NCBI RefSeq assembly: GCF_014596465.1
Contig: NZ_MECK01000212.1
Coordinates: 1-55,947, forward strand
Origin: Streptomyces sp. CBMA123
Lineage (GTDB): Bacteria; Actinomycetota; Actinomycetes; Streptomycetales; Streptomycetaceae
Length of the DNA: 55,947 nucleotides
Reading direction: 5' to 3'
Positions 16,072 to 25,362 of the stretch are shown here, piece after piece (the first letter of the stretch is position 1; the number at the start of each line of letters is the position of its first letter). A program made the position numbers and the translations under genes. The notes under the pieces are model-generated. The model was given only the letters and a program-made list of their open reading frames with translations. It ran no database searches and had not been told where the DNA came from.

Positions 16072-17334
16072 ATGCCCGCCCAACCGATATCCGAACTCAT
16101 CCGCTTCGTACGCCGCAGTTCACCGTTCTACGCGGAGCTGTACGCCGGTCTGCCCGACCGCTCGGTGGAGTTGACCGACCTACCCGTCGTCCCGCAGGCC
16201 GCGTTCTGGCAGGCGAACACGCCCCGCGACAACCGGGTGCTGACCGGGCCGCTGGAGGAGGCGGTGGTCTTCAAGAGCGGCGGCACCACCGGCTCGCCGA
16301 AGTTCTCCTGCTACACCCGGGAGGAGTGGCGGGAGTTCACCACCTCCTTCGGCGCCGGACTGGTCGACGCCGGACTGCGCCCCGGACACCGGGTCGCCGA
16401 CCTCTTCTACGCGGGCGACCTGTACGCCAGTTACACCTTCGTCCTCGACTCGCTGCACCGCTCCCCCGTCGCCAACGTCCGGCTGCCGATCGGCGGCGCG
16501 GCGCCACTGGAGTCGACCGCGCGCACCCTGGAGCAGTTCGCGGCCGAGGTGGTGGCCGGCACGCCGACCACCCTGTGCGCGCTCGCCGACCACCTGGTCG
16601 CCTCCGGACGTGAACTCCCGCACGTGGAGCTGCTGCTGTTCGGCGGCGAGGGCCTCTACCAGGACCAGCAGCCGCTGCTCACCAAGGCCTTCCCGCACGC
16701 CCGGATCTCCTCGATCGGCTACGCCGCCGTCGACGCCGGACTGCTCGGCCGGCCCGTCCCCGGCCCGGACACCCGGGAGCACCGGGCGTTCACCCCGGAG
16801 ACCGTCGTGGAGATCCTCGACGACCACACCGACGAGCCGATCACCGTCGACGGCGTGCCCGGCCGGGTCGTGGTGACCGACCTGCGGCGCCGGCTGATGC
16901 CCGTCCTGCGTTACCCCGTCGGGGACCGCGCCGAGTGGACCGACGTCTCCACCGGACGGTTCCGCGTCCTGGGCCGGGCCCAGGAGGGCGTCCGGGTCGG
17001 GCCGGTGTCGCTGTACACCGAGGACGTGCTCGACCTCGTCCGGGCCGCCGACCCCGCCGGCCGGGTCACCGGGGCGCAGCTCGTGGTGCGCCGCTGGGAC
17101 GGCCGGGACGGGCTGGTGCTGCGCCTGGCCTGCGACGGGGAGCCCGCCGGGCTGCCCGAGCTGGCCGCCGCCGTCGAGGCCGGGATCCACGCGGCGCGGC
17201 CGCTGTACCCGGAGGCCGTCGCCGCCGGGTACGTGAACCCGCTGTCCGTCGCGTGGGTGCGGCGGCAGGAGCTCGCCGTCAACCCGCGGACCGGCAAGCT
17301 GATCCGGGTCCTCGACGAACGGCCGCACTCGTGA
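16072..17334 (+). CDS. PaaK/LuxE-like adenylate-forming ligase
   Basis: A 420-residue adenylate-forming enzyme of the phenylacetate-CoA ligase/LuxE group. The ATP loop VFKSGGTTGSPKF is at residues 67-78, the acceptor region has LLFGGEGLY and YRYPVGDRAEW-like LRYPVGDRAEW, and the C-terminal hinge and Lys region ends in NPRTGKLIRV. ATG 16072 has AGGAATTG directly upstream. The gene is first in a run of five whose starts and stops overlap by four bases. It should activate a carboxylate as acyl-AMP and pass it to CoA or a protein thiol. The acid is unknown. Confidence 0.8.
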   Translation: MPAQPISELIRFVRRSSPFYAELYAGLPDRSVELTDLPVVPQAAFWQANTPRDNRVLTGPLEEAVVFKSGGTTGSPKFSCYTREEWREFTTSFGAGLVDAGLRPGHRVADLFYAGDLYASYTFVLDSLHRSPVANVRLPIGGAAPLESTARTLEQFAAEVVAGTPTTLCALADHLVASGRELPHVELLLFGGEGLYQDQQPLLTKAFPHARISSIGYAAVDAGLLGRPVPGPDTREHRAFTPETVVEILDDHTDEPITVDGVPGRVVVTDLRRRLMPVLRYPVGDRAEWTDVSTGRFRVLGRAQEGVRVGPVSLYTEDVLDLVRAADPAGRVTGAQLVVRRWDGRDGLVLRLACDGEPAGLPELAAAVEAGIHAARPLYPEAVAAGYVNPLSVAWVRRQELAVNPRTGKLIRVLDERPHS

Positions 17335-18734
17335 CGGCGGTGGGGACGGCCGCGGAGACGGTTGCGGAGACAGCCGCGCCGACGGCCGCGAAAACGGCTG
17401 CGGAGACAGCCCCCGGAACCGCCCCGGCCGCGCGCCGCCGGCCGCTCGTCCTGCGCAACCGGCGGTTCTGCGCCGTGTGGGCCGCGCAGGTGCTCACCCA
17501 GGCCGCCGGGCGGATGTTCCAGGTCGGCACGGTGTGGTGGCTGGTGAGCCGGGCCGCCGGGGCCGACCGGGGCCTCGCCTCCGGTGCCTTCCTCGCCGTC
17601 AGCACCCTGCCCGCGGTGGCACTGGCGCCGCTGGTGGCCGGGCTGATCGCCCGCCGCCCGCACCGGACGGTGCTGGGCGTCTCGGCCGCCGTCGCCGGTC
17701 TGGTCGCCCTCGGCACGGCCGGCTGGACGTACGCCGGGACGCCGCCGCTGGTCGTCGCGTACGGCGCCGCACTGGTGCTGGCGGGCTGCCAGGCGGTCTT
17801 CGACCCCTGCCTGACCACGTCCGTCCCCGAGCTGGTCGAGGACGCCGACATCGAGACCGCGACCGGGTTCGAGCTCAGCACCCAGTCGCTGGCCGGACTC
17901 GCCGGCGGGCTGCTCGGCCCGCTGACGGTCGACCTCGCGGGCCCGGCCGGTGTCGTCGCCGGGTGCGCCGGCGCCTACCTGCTGGCAGCCGCGCTGATCG
18001 GCGCGACCCGGTTCCCGGGCTCCGGCACGCCGACCGGGGACGCGCAGCCGGCGGACGGCGGCGCCCCGGCCATCCCCGCCACCGACACCTCCGCCCCGCC
18101 CCGGCCGCTGCGCCGGATCCTGGCCGAACTTCCTTTCATCCGGCGGGTGTTGCTCTGCTTCACCGCGGCCAACCTGTTCACCACCGCGGTGTTCGTGGTG
18201 ATGCCGCTGTACACCCGGACGGTGCTGCACGCCGACGGCTCGACCGTCGCCGCGCTGGAGGCGGCGCTCGGCGCCGGCACGCTCGTGGGCTCCTTCACCG
18301 CCGGCCGCCTCCCGGGCGCGCCCACCGCGATCGGCGCGGGCTGTCTGGTCCTGATGGCCGTCTCGCTCGGGCTGCCCGGGCTGGCCGCCGGCACCACCCC
18401 GGCGCTCGGGTCGATGGCGGTGGCCGGCTGGTGCGTGGGCGTGATCGGCGTCCGGTTCGTGGCGCTGTTCCAGCGGATGGTGCCGGCCGAGGACCGGCCC
18501 GGCTTCTTCGCGGTGATGCAGGCCCTGCTGGGGGCGACCTTCCCGGTGTCCTCACTGCTCTTCGGCCTGCTCGGCGACCACCTCCCGGCGCGGACGCTGT
18601 GCCTGGTCCAGGCCGTCGGCGTGCTGCCGGTCGCCGCCGCGCTCTGGTGGACCGGCCGGCGCGAGCCGCAGGCCCCTGAGCCGGCGAGCGCGCCCGCGCC
18701 GGCGGACGCGCAACCGATCGGGGACGTGCGATGA
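17331..18734 (+). CDS. MFS transporter in the lux-like operon
   Basis: A 467-residue membrane protein starting at GTG 17331 in a GTGA overlap. The first 45 residues are an Ala/Thr-rich tail (repeats of AAETVAETAA type), after which about 12 hydrophobic segments follow. The segment between the two halves (about 225-260) is a Pro/Gly-rich loop. The fold resembles DHA3-type exporters. Placement between an activating enzyme and a GNAT in one translationally coupled operon suggests it exports the operon product or removes a toxic aldehyde-derived metabolite; that is inference. Confidence 0.8.
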   Translation: MTAVGTAAETVAETAAPTAAKTAAETAPGTAPAARRRPLVLRNRRFCAVWAAQVLTQAAGRMFQVGTVWWLVSRAAGADRGLASGAFLAVSTLPAVALAPLVAGLIARRPHRTVLGVSAAVAGLVALGTAGWTYAGTPPLVVAYGAALVLAGCQAVFDPCLTTSVPELVEDADIETATGFELSTQSLAGLAGGLLGPLTVDLAGPAGVVAGCAGAYLLAAALIGATRFPGSGTPTGDAQPADGGAPAIPATDTSAPPRPLRRILAELPFIRRVLLCFTAANLFTTAVFVVMPLYTRTVLHADGSTVAALEAALGAGTLVGSFTAGRLPGAPTAIGAGCLVLMAVSLGLPGLAAGTTPALGSMAVAGWCVGVIGVRFVALFQRMVPAEDRPGFFAVMQALLGATFPVSSLLFGLLGDHLPARTLCLVQAVGVLPVAAALWWTGRREPQAPEPASAPAPADAQPIGDVR

Positions 18735-19945
18735 CGACGACGGTGACGACCCCGACCACGACCACGACCACGACCACGGTGACGATCGCTCCCGCCGCCC
18801 CGCAGGACGTCGCGCAGCTGCGCCAGCTCTACTTCGACGTCTACGGCCACGGCTACCCGGTCGCGCTCGGCAGCGACCCCGAGGAGATGCGCCGCCTGAT
18901 CGCCGACCCGCACACCCACTGGCTGACCGCCCGCCACCAGGGCGCCGGCCGGCTGGCCGGGTCGGTGGCGGTGCAGACCGACCCGGGCAGCCGGATCGGC
19001 AAACTGGTGGGCCTGGCGGTCCACCCGGAGGAGCGGGGCGGCGGGCTGGCCGGACGGCTGACCGCCCAGGTGTGCGCGGACGCCTTCGCGAACGGCGCCC
19101 TGGACTCGATCTACGCGACCGTCCGGGTGGTCACCCCCGGCCCGCAGCAGGTCTTCACCCGCAACGGCTTCCAGGCCCTCGGCCTGCTGCCGAACGCCGT
19201 CGAGGTGGCCGGGTGCGAGAGCCTCGCGCTGTTCGCCCGGCACGCCGACGGCGTGCTCGCCCGGCGGGAGGGCGTCGGTGAGGTACCGGCCGCCGTGCTG
19301 CCGCTGCTGGAGGCGGCCCGACGCAGCACCGGCATCGGGTACGGCCGGTCGGGCCCGGCGGAGGGGCCCACCCCGGTGGCAGCTCCGGCAGCCGGGGCGG
19401 CACCCGCCCCCGTGACCGCGCCGGTGACCGCGCCGATGGAGCTGATCACCGCGCCCGGCTTCGTCCGCCGCCGGTTCCTCGAGCTCTTCCCCGACCCGGC
19501 CGAGCGGTTCTTCCCGCTGCACGTCCCGAACGCCGTCCTCACCCCGCCGGACGGCTCCTTCGAGGCCTACGCCGACCTGGACCCGGTCGCGGCGAGCTGC
19601 TCGCTGGTCGCCGTCCACCCGTCCCCGGCCGCCGTCACCGGCGCGCTGGAGCCGCTGATGGCGGCCGTCACCCGGGCCGGCGCGGACTACGTCGAGACGC
19701 TGCTGCCGCTGGCCGACACCGCCGGGCTGAGTGCCTTCCTGGCCGCCGGGTTCATCCCCAGCGCCGTCTACCCCGCGATGCGCCGGGCCGGCGACCGCTT
19801 CCACGACTACGTGGTGCTGTCCCGGACCAGCCGGCAGATCGACTTCCGGACCACGGCCGTCAGCGGCCCGCTCCAGCCGTACCTGCGGGCCTACCTGACC
19901 GCCTGGACCTCGACCTACCTACCCCTCCCCGAGGTTGCCCCGTGA
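18731..19945 (+). CDS. double-GNAT N-acetyltransferase-like protein
   Basis: A 404-residue protein in an ATGA overlap with the transporter. The N terminus is a striking poly-Thr tract (TTTTTTTTVTIAP). Residues 16-175 form a GNAT domain with the acetyl-CoA loop VGLAVHPEERGGGLAGRLT (type R/Q-x-x-G-x-G/A) and TRNGFQALG. A Pro/Ala linker (about 215-235) leads to a second GNAT-like half (235-404) in which the CoA loop is not evident. Coupling to the ligase and reductase genes suggests acyl transfer to the same product. Substrate not predictable. Confidence 0.7.
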   Translation: MTTTVTTPTTTTTTTTVTIAPAAPQDVAQLRQLYFDVYGHGYPVALGSDPEEMRRLIADPHTHWLTARHQGAGRLAGSVAVQTDPGSRIGKLVGLAVHPEERGGGLAGRLTAQVCADAFANGALDSIYATVRVVTPGPQQVFTRNGFQALGLLPNAVEVAGCESLALFARHADGVLARREGVGEVPAAVLPLLEAARRSTGIGYGRSGPAEGPTPVAAPAAGAAPAPVTAPVTAPMELITAPGFVRRRFLELFPDPAERFFPLHVPNAVLTPPDGSFEAYADLDPVAASCSLVAVHPSPAAVTGALEPLMAAVTRAGADYVETLLPLADTAGLSAFLAAGFIPSAVYPAMRRAGDRFHDYVVLSRTSRQIDFRTTAVSGPLQPYLRAYLTAWTSTYLPLPEVAP

Positions 19946-21168
19946 CCACAGATCCCGTGAACACCGACCCTGCGACCACCGATCCCGAGGACGCGCGTCC
20001 CGTGAACCCGCACCTCGCGCCGGTCGGCGTCCCCGACCCCGCCGCGCTCCCGCACGTGCAGCGACTCTGTGACCTGACCACCCCGTACGCGGCCGGCCCC
20101 GAGGCCGACGCACTGTTCGCCGCCGCGATGGCGGAGACCAACGCCTGGCACGCCCGGCGCTCCCCGTTCCTGCGCTCGCTGCTGGACGGCCCGGCGGAGA
20201 CGGCGGCGCCGACCGTCGGCGAGGGCGTCCGCACACCCCTGGTGCACGCCAACTTCTTCAAGCGGCACGAGGTGCTCTCCATCCCCCGGGAGGAGGTGTT
20301 CCTCCACCTCACCTCCTCCGGCACCACCGGCCAGAAGTCGCAGATGTTCTTCGACACCTGGACGATCCGCTCCGCGCAGCGGATGGTGGCCCGGATCTTC
20401 GACCACTACGGCTGGATCACCCCCGACCAGCCCGTCAACTACCTGCTGTACAGCTACGAGCCCGCCCCGCGGTTGAAGCTCGGCACCTCGTTCACCGACA
20501 ACTACCTCTGCGACTTCGCGCCGGCGAACCACACCACCCACGCGCTGCGGCACACCGGCGTCGGCCACGAGTTCGACGTCCACGGCTGCATCGCGGCGCT
20601 CCAGCGGTACGCCGAGGACGGGCTGCCGGTGCGCATCCTCGGCTTCCCCGCGTTCCTGCACTTCACCCTGGAGCGGATGCGGGCCCTCGGGCTGCCCCCG
20701 CTCCAACTGCCGGCCGGCTCCCTGGTGCTGCTCGGCGGCGGCTGGAAGGGCCACACCGACCGGCAGATCGGCAAGGACCGGTTCTACGCCGAGGTCACGG
20801 AGCAGCTGGGCATCCCCTCGGACCGGATCCGCGACACCTTCGGCTCCGTCGAGCACTGCGTGCCGTACGTCGAGTGCGGGCACCACCGGCTGCACGTCCC
20901 GGTCTGGTCGCGGGCCGCCGTGCGCGACACCCGCACCCTGGAGCCGCTGCCGTACGGCGCGCGCGGCTTCCTCCACCTGGTCTCGCCGTACATCACCTCG
21001 GTGCCGGCGCAGAGCGTCGTCATGGGGGACCTCGCCTCGCTGCACCCCGCGCAGGAGTGCCCCTGCCCCCTGCCCACGCCCTGGTTCACCGTGCACGGCC
21101 GCGCCGGGGTCAGCCGCAACCGCAACTGCGCGGCGGCCGCCGCCGAACTCCTGAAGGGACTGTCGTGA
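19942..21168 (+). CDS. LuxE-like acyl-protein synthetase
   Basis: A 408-residue member of the LuxE/acyl-protein synthetase branch of adenylate-forming enzymes. The ATP loop is HLTSSGTTGQKSQM (about 117-130), followed by YLLYSYEPAP, VLLGGGWKGHTDRQI and DTFGSVEHCVPYVECGHHRLHVP. In the bacterial bioluminescence pathway LuxE activates a fatty acid and hands it as a thioester to LuxC. Start GTG 19942 overlaps the GNAT stop, and its own stop overlaps the LuxC-like gene. Two activating enzymes plus one fused domain in the same operon is unusual; they may handle different acids or be subunits of one complex. Confidence 0.85.
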   Translation: MTTDPVNTDPATTDPEDARPVNPHLAPVGVPDPAALPHVQRLCDLTTPYAAGPEADALFAAAMAETNAWHARRSPFLRSLLDGPAETAAPTVGEGVRTPLVHANFFKRHEVLSIPREEVFLHLTSSGTTGQKSQMFFDTWTIRSAQRMVARIFDHYGWITPDQPVNYLLYSYEPAPRLKLGTSFTDNYLCDFAPANHTTHALRHTGVGHEFDVHGCIAALQRYAEDGLPVRILGFPAFLHFTLERMRALGLPPLQLPAGSLVLLGGGWKGHTDRQIGKDRFYAEVTEQLGIPSDRIRDTFGSVEHCVPYVECGHHRLHVPVWSRAAVRDTRTLEPLPYGARGFLHLVSPYITSVPAQSVVMGDLASLHPAQECPCPLPTPWFTVHGRAGVSRNRNCAAAAAELLKGLS

Positions 21169-23777
21169 ACCCCGAGTCCGCAAGCACCGGAGCCCACTTC
21201 TGGCAGGGCTCGTTCATCGACGACCAGGAGGCCGCCGACCGGCTCGCCGGGCTCCCGGAGCTCGCCGCCCGGGTCCTCGCCGAACCCCTGGCCACCGAGC
21301 TGGTGCTGAACGCCTGCCAGCAGCTCGCCGACGCGCTCTCCGCCGCCCCCGCCGACGACCTCGCGGACGACCTCTGCGCCACCCCCGCCGACGCCGCCGG
21401 CACCGCGGCCCACCCCGTCCGCACCCGGCTGCTCGCCGTACTGACCGACGGCGGCACCGACCCGGACGAGGCGGCCGCGACCCTCGACGAGATCGCCGGG
21501 GCGATCACCCGCCCGGCCCTGGAGCGCAAGCTCCGGCGCGAGCTCGGCGGGCTGCGCCCCGAACGGCTCACCCGGCCCGATGCCCGCGAAACCGTCTTCG
21601 AGGCCTGGGCGCCGGTCGGCCTGCTGGTCCACATCGCGCCAGGCAACGCCGCCGCCGTCGCGCCGCTCACCGTCGTCGAGGGCCTGCTCACCGGGAACCT
21701 CAACGTCCTCAAGACCAGCAGCGGCGACACCCCGCTCGCCCAGCACCTGCTCGCCGAGCTGGCCGCCGCCGACCCGACCGGCGCGCTCGCCCGCCGGATC
21801 GTCGTACTGCGCTTCCCCTCCGCCCGCACCGAGTGGCTGCGGCTGCTCTGCGAGGCCGCCGACGCCGTCTCGGTCTGGGGCGGCGAGGACGCCGTCCGCG
21901 CGATCGCCGACCTCGTCCCGGCCGGCTGCCGACTGGTCGAGTGGGGCCACCGGATCTCCTTCGCCTACCTCACCCGCGATGCCTGGTCCGACGGCTCGAC
22001 CCTGGACGCGCTCGCCGCCGACGTCTGCCGCTTCGAGCAGCAGGCCTGCTCCAGCCCCCAGGTCGTCTACCTCGACACCGAGGACGACGGCGAGGTCTTC
22101 GCCTTCGCCGAACGGTTCGCCGCCCACCTCGCCACCGCCTCCGCCGCGCAGCCCCGGCCCGAACTCGAACCGGCCGAGCACGCCGAGATCACCACCACCG
22201 AACTGATCGCCCGGCTCGAGGAACACCTGGGCCTGACCCGGGTGGTCGCCGCCGAGGACGGCTCCTGGCGCGTCCTCGCCGACACCCGCCCCGCTCTGGC
22301 CGCCTCTCCGCTCAACCGCAGCGTCTGGGTCAAGCCGCTGCCCCGCGCCGACGTCATACCGGTGCTGCGCCCGATGCGCCGCTACCTGCAGACCGCCGCG
22401 ATCGGCGGCAGCCGCGCCGACGTCGCCCGGCTCTCCCGGGCAGTCCTCGCCGCCGGCGCGCTGCGGGTCACCCCCGTCGGCGGGATGCTCGACAGCTACC
22501 ACGGCGAGCCCCACGACGGCGTCTACGCCCTCCAGCGCTACAGCCGCCGGGTCAGCGTCCGGGCGGCCGGCGAGGCCTTCGCCACCACCGCCTGCCTGGA
22601 CGACCTGGCCGCCCCCGCCGCCGTCCCGGCCGCCCCCGTCGGCCCGCTGCTGGACAAGGCCGGCGTTCAGGAACAGCTGCGCACCCTGGCACCGGACCAC
22701 GCCCACCTGTACTTCCGCAGCGGCGGCAGCACCGGCGCCCCGGCCCTGTCGGTGTTCACCAACGCCGACTACGACACCCAGATGCGGGCCGCCGCCGACG
22801 GCCTGCTCGCCGCCGGCTTCGACCCGGCCCGGGACCGCGCCGCCAACCTGTTCTACTGCGGCGGCATGTACGGGAGCTTCATCAGCTTCTTCTCCATCCT
22901 GGAGCGCCTCAACGCCACCCAGCTCCCCCTCGCGGCCGGCCCCGACCACGCCGCCACCGCCGAGGCGCTGGTGACGCACCGCGCGGACACCGTCCTCGGC
23001 ATGCCCTCCTACCTCTGGCAGCTGTTCCACGACCAGGGCGAAGTGCTGCGCGGGTACGGCGGCATCCGCAAGGTGTTCTACGGCGGCGAGCACTTCACGG
23101 CGGAGCAACGCCGGGTGCTCACCGAGGAGTTCGGCGTCCAGCTGATCCGCTCGGCGGCGTACGGCAGCACCGACCTGGGGCCGCTCGGCTACCAGTGCAC
23201 CCACAGCGAGGGCTCGGTCCACCACGTCCTGACCGACCTGCACACCCTGGAGGTCCTGGACCGCGAGGCCGACCGCCCGGCACTCCCCGAAGAACCCGGC
23301 CGCCTGGTCTTCACCACCCGCACCCGGGCCGGGCAGCGCCTGGAGCGGTACCAGATCGGCGACCTCGGCCGCGCCGTCGAGGGCGTCTGCCCCTGCGGCA
23401 GCCACACCCCGCGGATCGAACTCCTCGGCCGTTACGGCGATGTCGTCCGGGTCGGCACCTACTTCCTCAACGTCCGCCGCCTCATCGCGGTGGCGGCCGA
23501 GGACCTCGGCTACCGCGGCGAACTACAGCTGCTCCTGGACGCGGGCGACGGCCGGGAACTGGTCACCGTCCGCCTCGACGAGCGCTACGTCCCGGACGCC
23601 GCGGCCGCCACCGCCGCCCGGGAGGCCTTCCTGACCGCCGTCCCCGAACTGGGCACCGCCGTCGCCGAAGGCCTGCTCACCTGCACGGTCGAGACGGCCC
23701 CCACCGCCGCCTTCGAACGCACCCCCACCAGCGGCAAACTGCGCACGGTCGTCGACCGCCGCCGCCCCTCCGCCTGA
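21165..23777 (+). CDS. LuxC-like acyl reductase fused to a LuxE/PaaK-like domain
   Basis: An 870-residue fusion. Residues 1-500 match the LuxC acyl-CoA reductase family: VHIAPGNAAAVAPLTVVEG (157-172), LKTSSGDTP and the catalytic cysteine block VCRFEQQACSSPQVV (Cys295), aligned with the LuxC active-site Cys. Residues about 515-870 are an adenylate-forming domain with FRSGGSTGAPALSVFT, FYGGEHFTAEQRRV, GSTDLGPLGYQ and YQIGDLGR. The reductase turns an enzyme- or CoA-bound acyl group into an aldehyde with NADPH. No luxA/luxB luciferase genes exist here. GriC/GriD of Streptomyces griseus, a carboxylate reductase, is a possible functional precedent. A strong terminator follows. Confidence 0.85.
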   Translation: MNPESASTGAHFWQGSFIDDQEAADRLAGLPELAARVLAEPLATELVLNACQQLADALSAAPADDLADDLCATPADAAGTAAHPVRTRLLAVLTDGGTDPDEAAATLDEIAGAITRPALERKLRRELGGLRPERLTRPDARETVFEAWAPVGLLVHIAPGNAAAVAPLTVVEGLLTGNLNVLKTSSGDTPLAQHLLAELAAADPTGALARRIVVLRFPSARTEWLRLLCEAADAVSVWGGEDAVRAIADLVPAGCRLVEWGHRISFAYLTRDAWSDGSTLDALAADVCRFEQQACSSPQVVYLDTEDDGEVFAFAERFAAHLATASAAQPRPELEPAEHAEITTTELIARLEEHLGLTRVVAAEDGSWRVLADTRPALAASPLNRSVWVKPLPRADVIPVLRPMRRYLQTAAIGGSRADVARLSRAVLAAGALRVTPVGGMLDSYHGEPHDGVYALQRYSRRVSVRAAGEAFATTACLDDLAAPAAVPAAPVGPLLDKAGVQEQLRTLAPDHAHLYFRSGGSTGAPALSVFTNADYDTQMRAAADGLLAAGFDPARDRAANLFYCGGMYGSFISFFSILERLNATQLPLAAGPDHAATAEALVTHRADTVLGMPSYLWQLFHDQGEVLRGYGGIRKVFYGGEHFTAEQRRVLTEEFGVQLIRSAAYGSTDLGPLGYQCTHSEGSVHHVLTDLHTLEVLDREADRPALPEEPGRLVFTTRTRAGQRLERYQIGDLGRAVEGVCPCGSHTPRIELLGRYGDVVRVGTYFLNVRRLIAVAAEDLGYRGELQLLLDAGDGRELVTVRLDERYVPDAAAATAAREAFLTAVPELGTAVAEGLLTCTVETAPTAAFERTPTSGKLRTVVDRRRPSA

Positions 23778-23801
23778 CCCACCGTCTGACCCCCCTGGCA
23801 C

Positions 23802-23836
23802 AGGGCCGGGGCCCGGCCTGTCCGGGCCCCGGCCCT
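23802..23836. terminator. bidirectional terminator between convergent genes
   Basis: A perfect 15-bp stem: AGGGCCGGGGCCCGG (23802-23816), loop CCTGT, CCGGGCCCCGGCCCT (23822-23836). It lies between the end of the lux-like operon and the end of the flotillin gene on the other strand. Confidence 0.8.
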
Positions 23837-23960
23837 GCTCTGCCCTGCCCTGAACCCATGTCTGGCACCTGAACACCACGGCGGGCAACGCTCAGCGACT
23901 CACCGCCGAGAACCGCACCCGGGGCGAGGCCGCCGGGTAGCTGCGGCCGGCAATCTCCGC

Positions 23961-25094
23961 CTACTGTCCCGGTTCGAGCCCGGCCCGCTCGCCGTTCTGA
24001 CGAACGCGGCCCTGCTGCGTGCCCAGGCCGCTGCGGACCGAGTCCAGGATCGTCAGGCCCTGGCTGACCAGGCCCGCCGCGATCTCGCCCAAGCCGTCGG
24101 TGCCATTGAGGACGTTCACGTTGGCGCCCGCGAGCCCGCCCGCCGCCTCCTTGACGATCTGCGGCAACTGGTCGATCAGCATCCGGTCCAGCGCCACCCG
24201 GTCATACGAGGCCGCCGCCTCGGCCTGGATCTTCATCCGCTCCGCCTCGGCCTGCGCCACGACCCGGATCCGCTCGGCCTCCGCCTCGGCCGGCTTCACG
24301 ATCTCGGCGACCAGCTGCTGCTGGCGTAGCTCCGCCGCCCGCTGGGCCAGCTCGGTCTGTGCCGCCAGCACCTCCTGCTGCGCGTGGGCCTGCGCCAGCG
24401 GGCCGGCCTGGGCGGCCTGTGCCTGCGCCTGGTCCACCTCGGCGCTGTACTGCGCCTTCACCACCGCCGTCTGCCGCGCGTACTCGGCCTGCTGCCGGGC
24501 GGACTGTTGCTCCGCCTCCGCTGCGGCCTGGGCGGCCTGCGCCTGGGCGATCTGGGCCTGCCGCTGGATGGCCGCCCGGTGCGGGGCCGACATCGCGACG
24601 ATGTAACCGGTGTCTCCGTCATCGATCGACTGGATCTGAAGCGAGTCCACGATCAGTCCGATCTTCGCCATCTCAGCCTTCGAGGTGTCCAGGACCTCGG
24701 TGGCGAGCTTCTGCCGCTCGGTGACGATCTCTTCGACCGTCATCGAGCCGATGATGGCACGCAGGTGCCCGGCGAAGATCCGGCCGGTCAGCACGGACAT
24801 CTGATCCTGGTCGGACAGGAAGCGCTGGCCGGCGTTGACGATGCTCTCGCTGTCGTTGCCGACCTTGAACGCGATCACCGCCCGTACCGTCAGCGCGATG
24901 CCCTGCTTGGTGACGCAGGTCTCCGCGACCTCCGCCTCGCACATCGCCAGAGTCAGGAAGCGGACCTTACGGAAGACCGGCAGCACGAACGTGCCGTGTC
25001 CGGTCACCACACGGAACGGCGCACCCGCGAGGCCCCGCTGTCCGCCTGAGATCAGCATCGCCTCGTCGGGGGCGGGAACACGATAGCCGAACAT
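23961..25094 (-). CDS. flotillin-like SPFH-domain protein
   Basis: A 377-residue protein. The N-terminal SPFH domain (about 25-195) includes ISGGQRGLAGAPFRVVTGHGTFVLPVFRK-type strands and a short repeat of the flotillin pattern. The C-terminal half (200-330) is an Ala/Gln/Glu-rich coiled coil (QAAAEAEQQSARQQAEYARQ), then AEAERIRVVAQAEAERMKIQAEA. Flotillins oligomerise at membrane microdomains and scaffold protein complexes. No long hydrophobic N-terminal segment is visible, so membrane attachment would be peripheral. It lies 13 bases after the NfeD-like gene, the usual bacterial partner. Confidence 0.85.
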   Translation of the reverse strand: MFGYRVPAPDEAMLISGGQRGLAGAPFRVVTGHGTFVLPVFRKVRFLTLAMCEAEVAETCVTKQGIALTVRAVIAFKVGNDSESIVNAGQRFLSDQDQMSVLTGRIFAGHLRAIIGSMTVEEIVTERQKLATEVLDTSKAEMAKIGLIVDSLQIQSIDDGDTGYIVAMSAPHRAAIQRQAQIAQAQAAQAAAEAEQQSARQQAEYARQTAVVKAQYSAEVDQAQAQAAQAGPLAQAHAQQEVLAAQTELAQRAAELRQQQLVAEIVKPAEAEAERIRVVAQAEAERMKIQAEAAASYDRVALDRMLIDQLPQIVKEAAGGLAGANVNVLNGTDGLGEIAAGLVSQGLTILDSVRSGLGTQQGRVRQNGERAGLEPGQ

Positions 25095-25107
25095 CCTGGT
25101 TGTCTCC

Positions 25108-25362
25108 TCAGCGAATGCCGTCGGCACGGTCGGCCCACGGGTCGTCGGTCGGGTCGGTCCACTCGATGACGTCGACCTGGCGCGTACCACGCGATTCGAT
25201 CACCAGGACGGACGTCCCCTTCGGCAGGGGCTCCTCCGACCAGGCGAGGAAGGACTCCGAACCGCCCCTGATCTTCACCAGGACCTCACCAGGGCCGGCG
25301 GCTCCCCTGGTGCCGATCACCAACACCCCCGGGCAACCGATCACGGCCTGGTCCGACACCAC
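25108..25362 (-). CDS. NfeD-like OB-fold protein without membrane domain
   Basis: A small 84-residue protein starting at tandem GTG codons (25362 or 25359), with AAGGGG upstream. It reads GVLVIGTRGAAGPGEVLVKIRGGSESFLAWSEEPLPKGTSVLVIESRG in stages, which is the G-x-A-x-x-x-L-x-P-x-G-x-V plan of the NfeD soluble OB domain. NfeD proteins pair genetically with flotillins. Unlike typical NfeD it lacks the membrane helices and protease domain. Role as a flotillin partner inferred from position. Confidence 0.65.
   Translation of the reverse strand: MVSDQAVIGCPGVLVIGTRGAAGPGEVLVKIRGGSESFLAWSEEPLPKGTSVLVIESRGTRQVDVIEWTDPTDDPWADRADGIR

Noticed and set aside
16072..23777. A bioluminescence (lux) operon
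   Set aside because: LuxC and LuxE relatives are present but no luciferase subunits or flavin reductase typical of lux operons.
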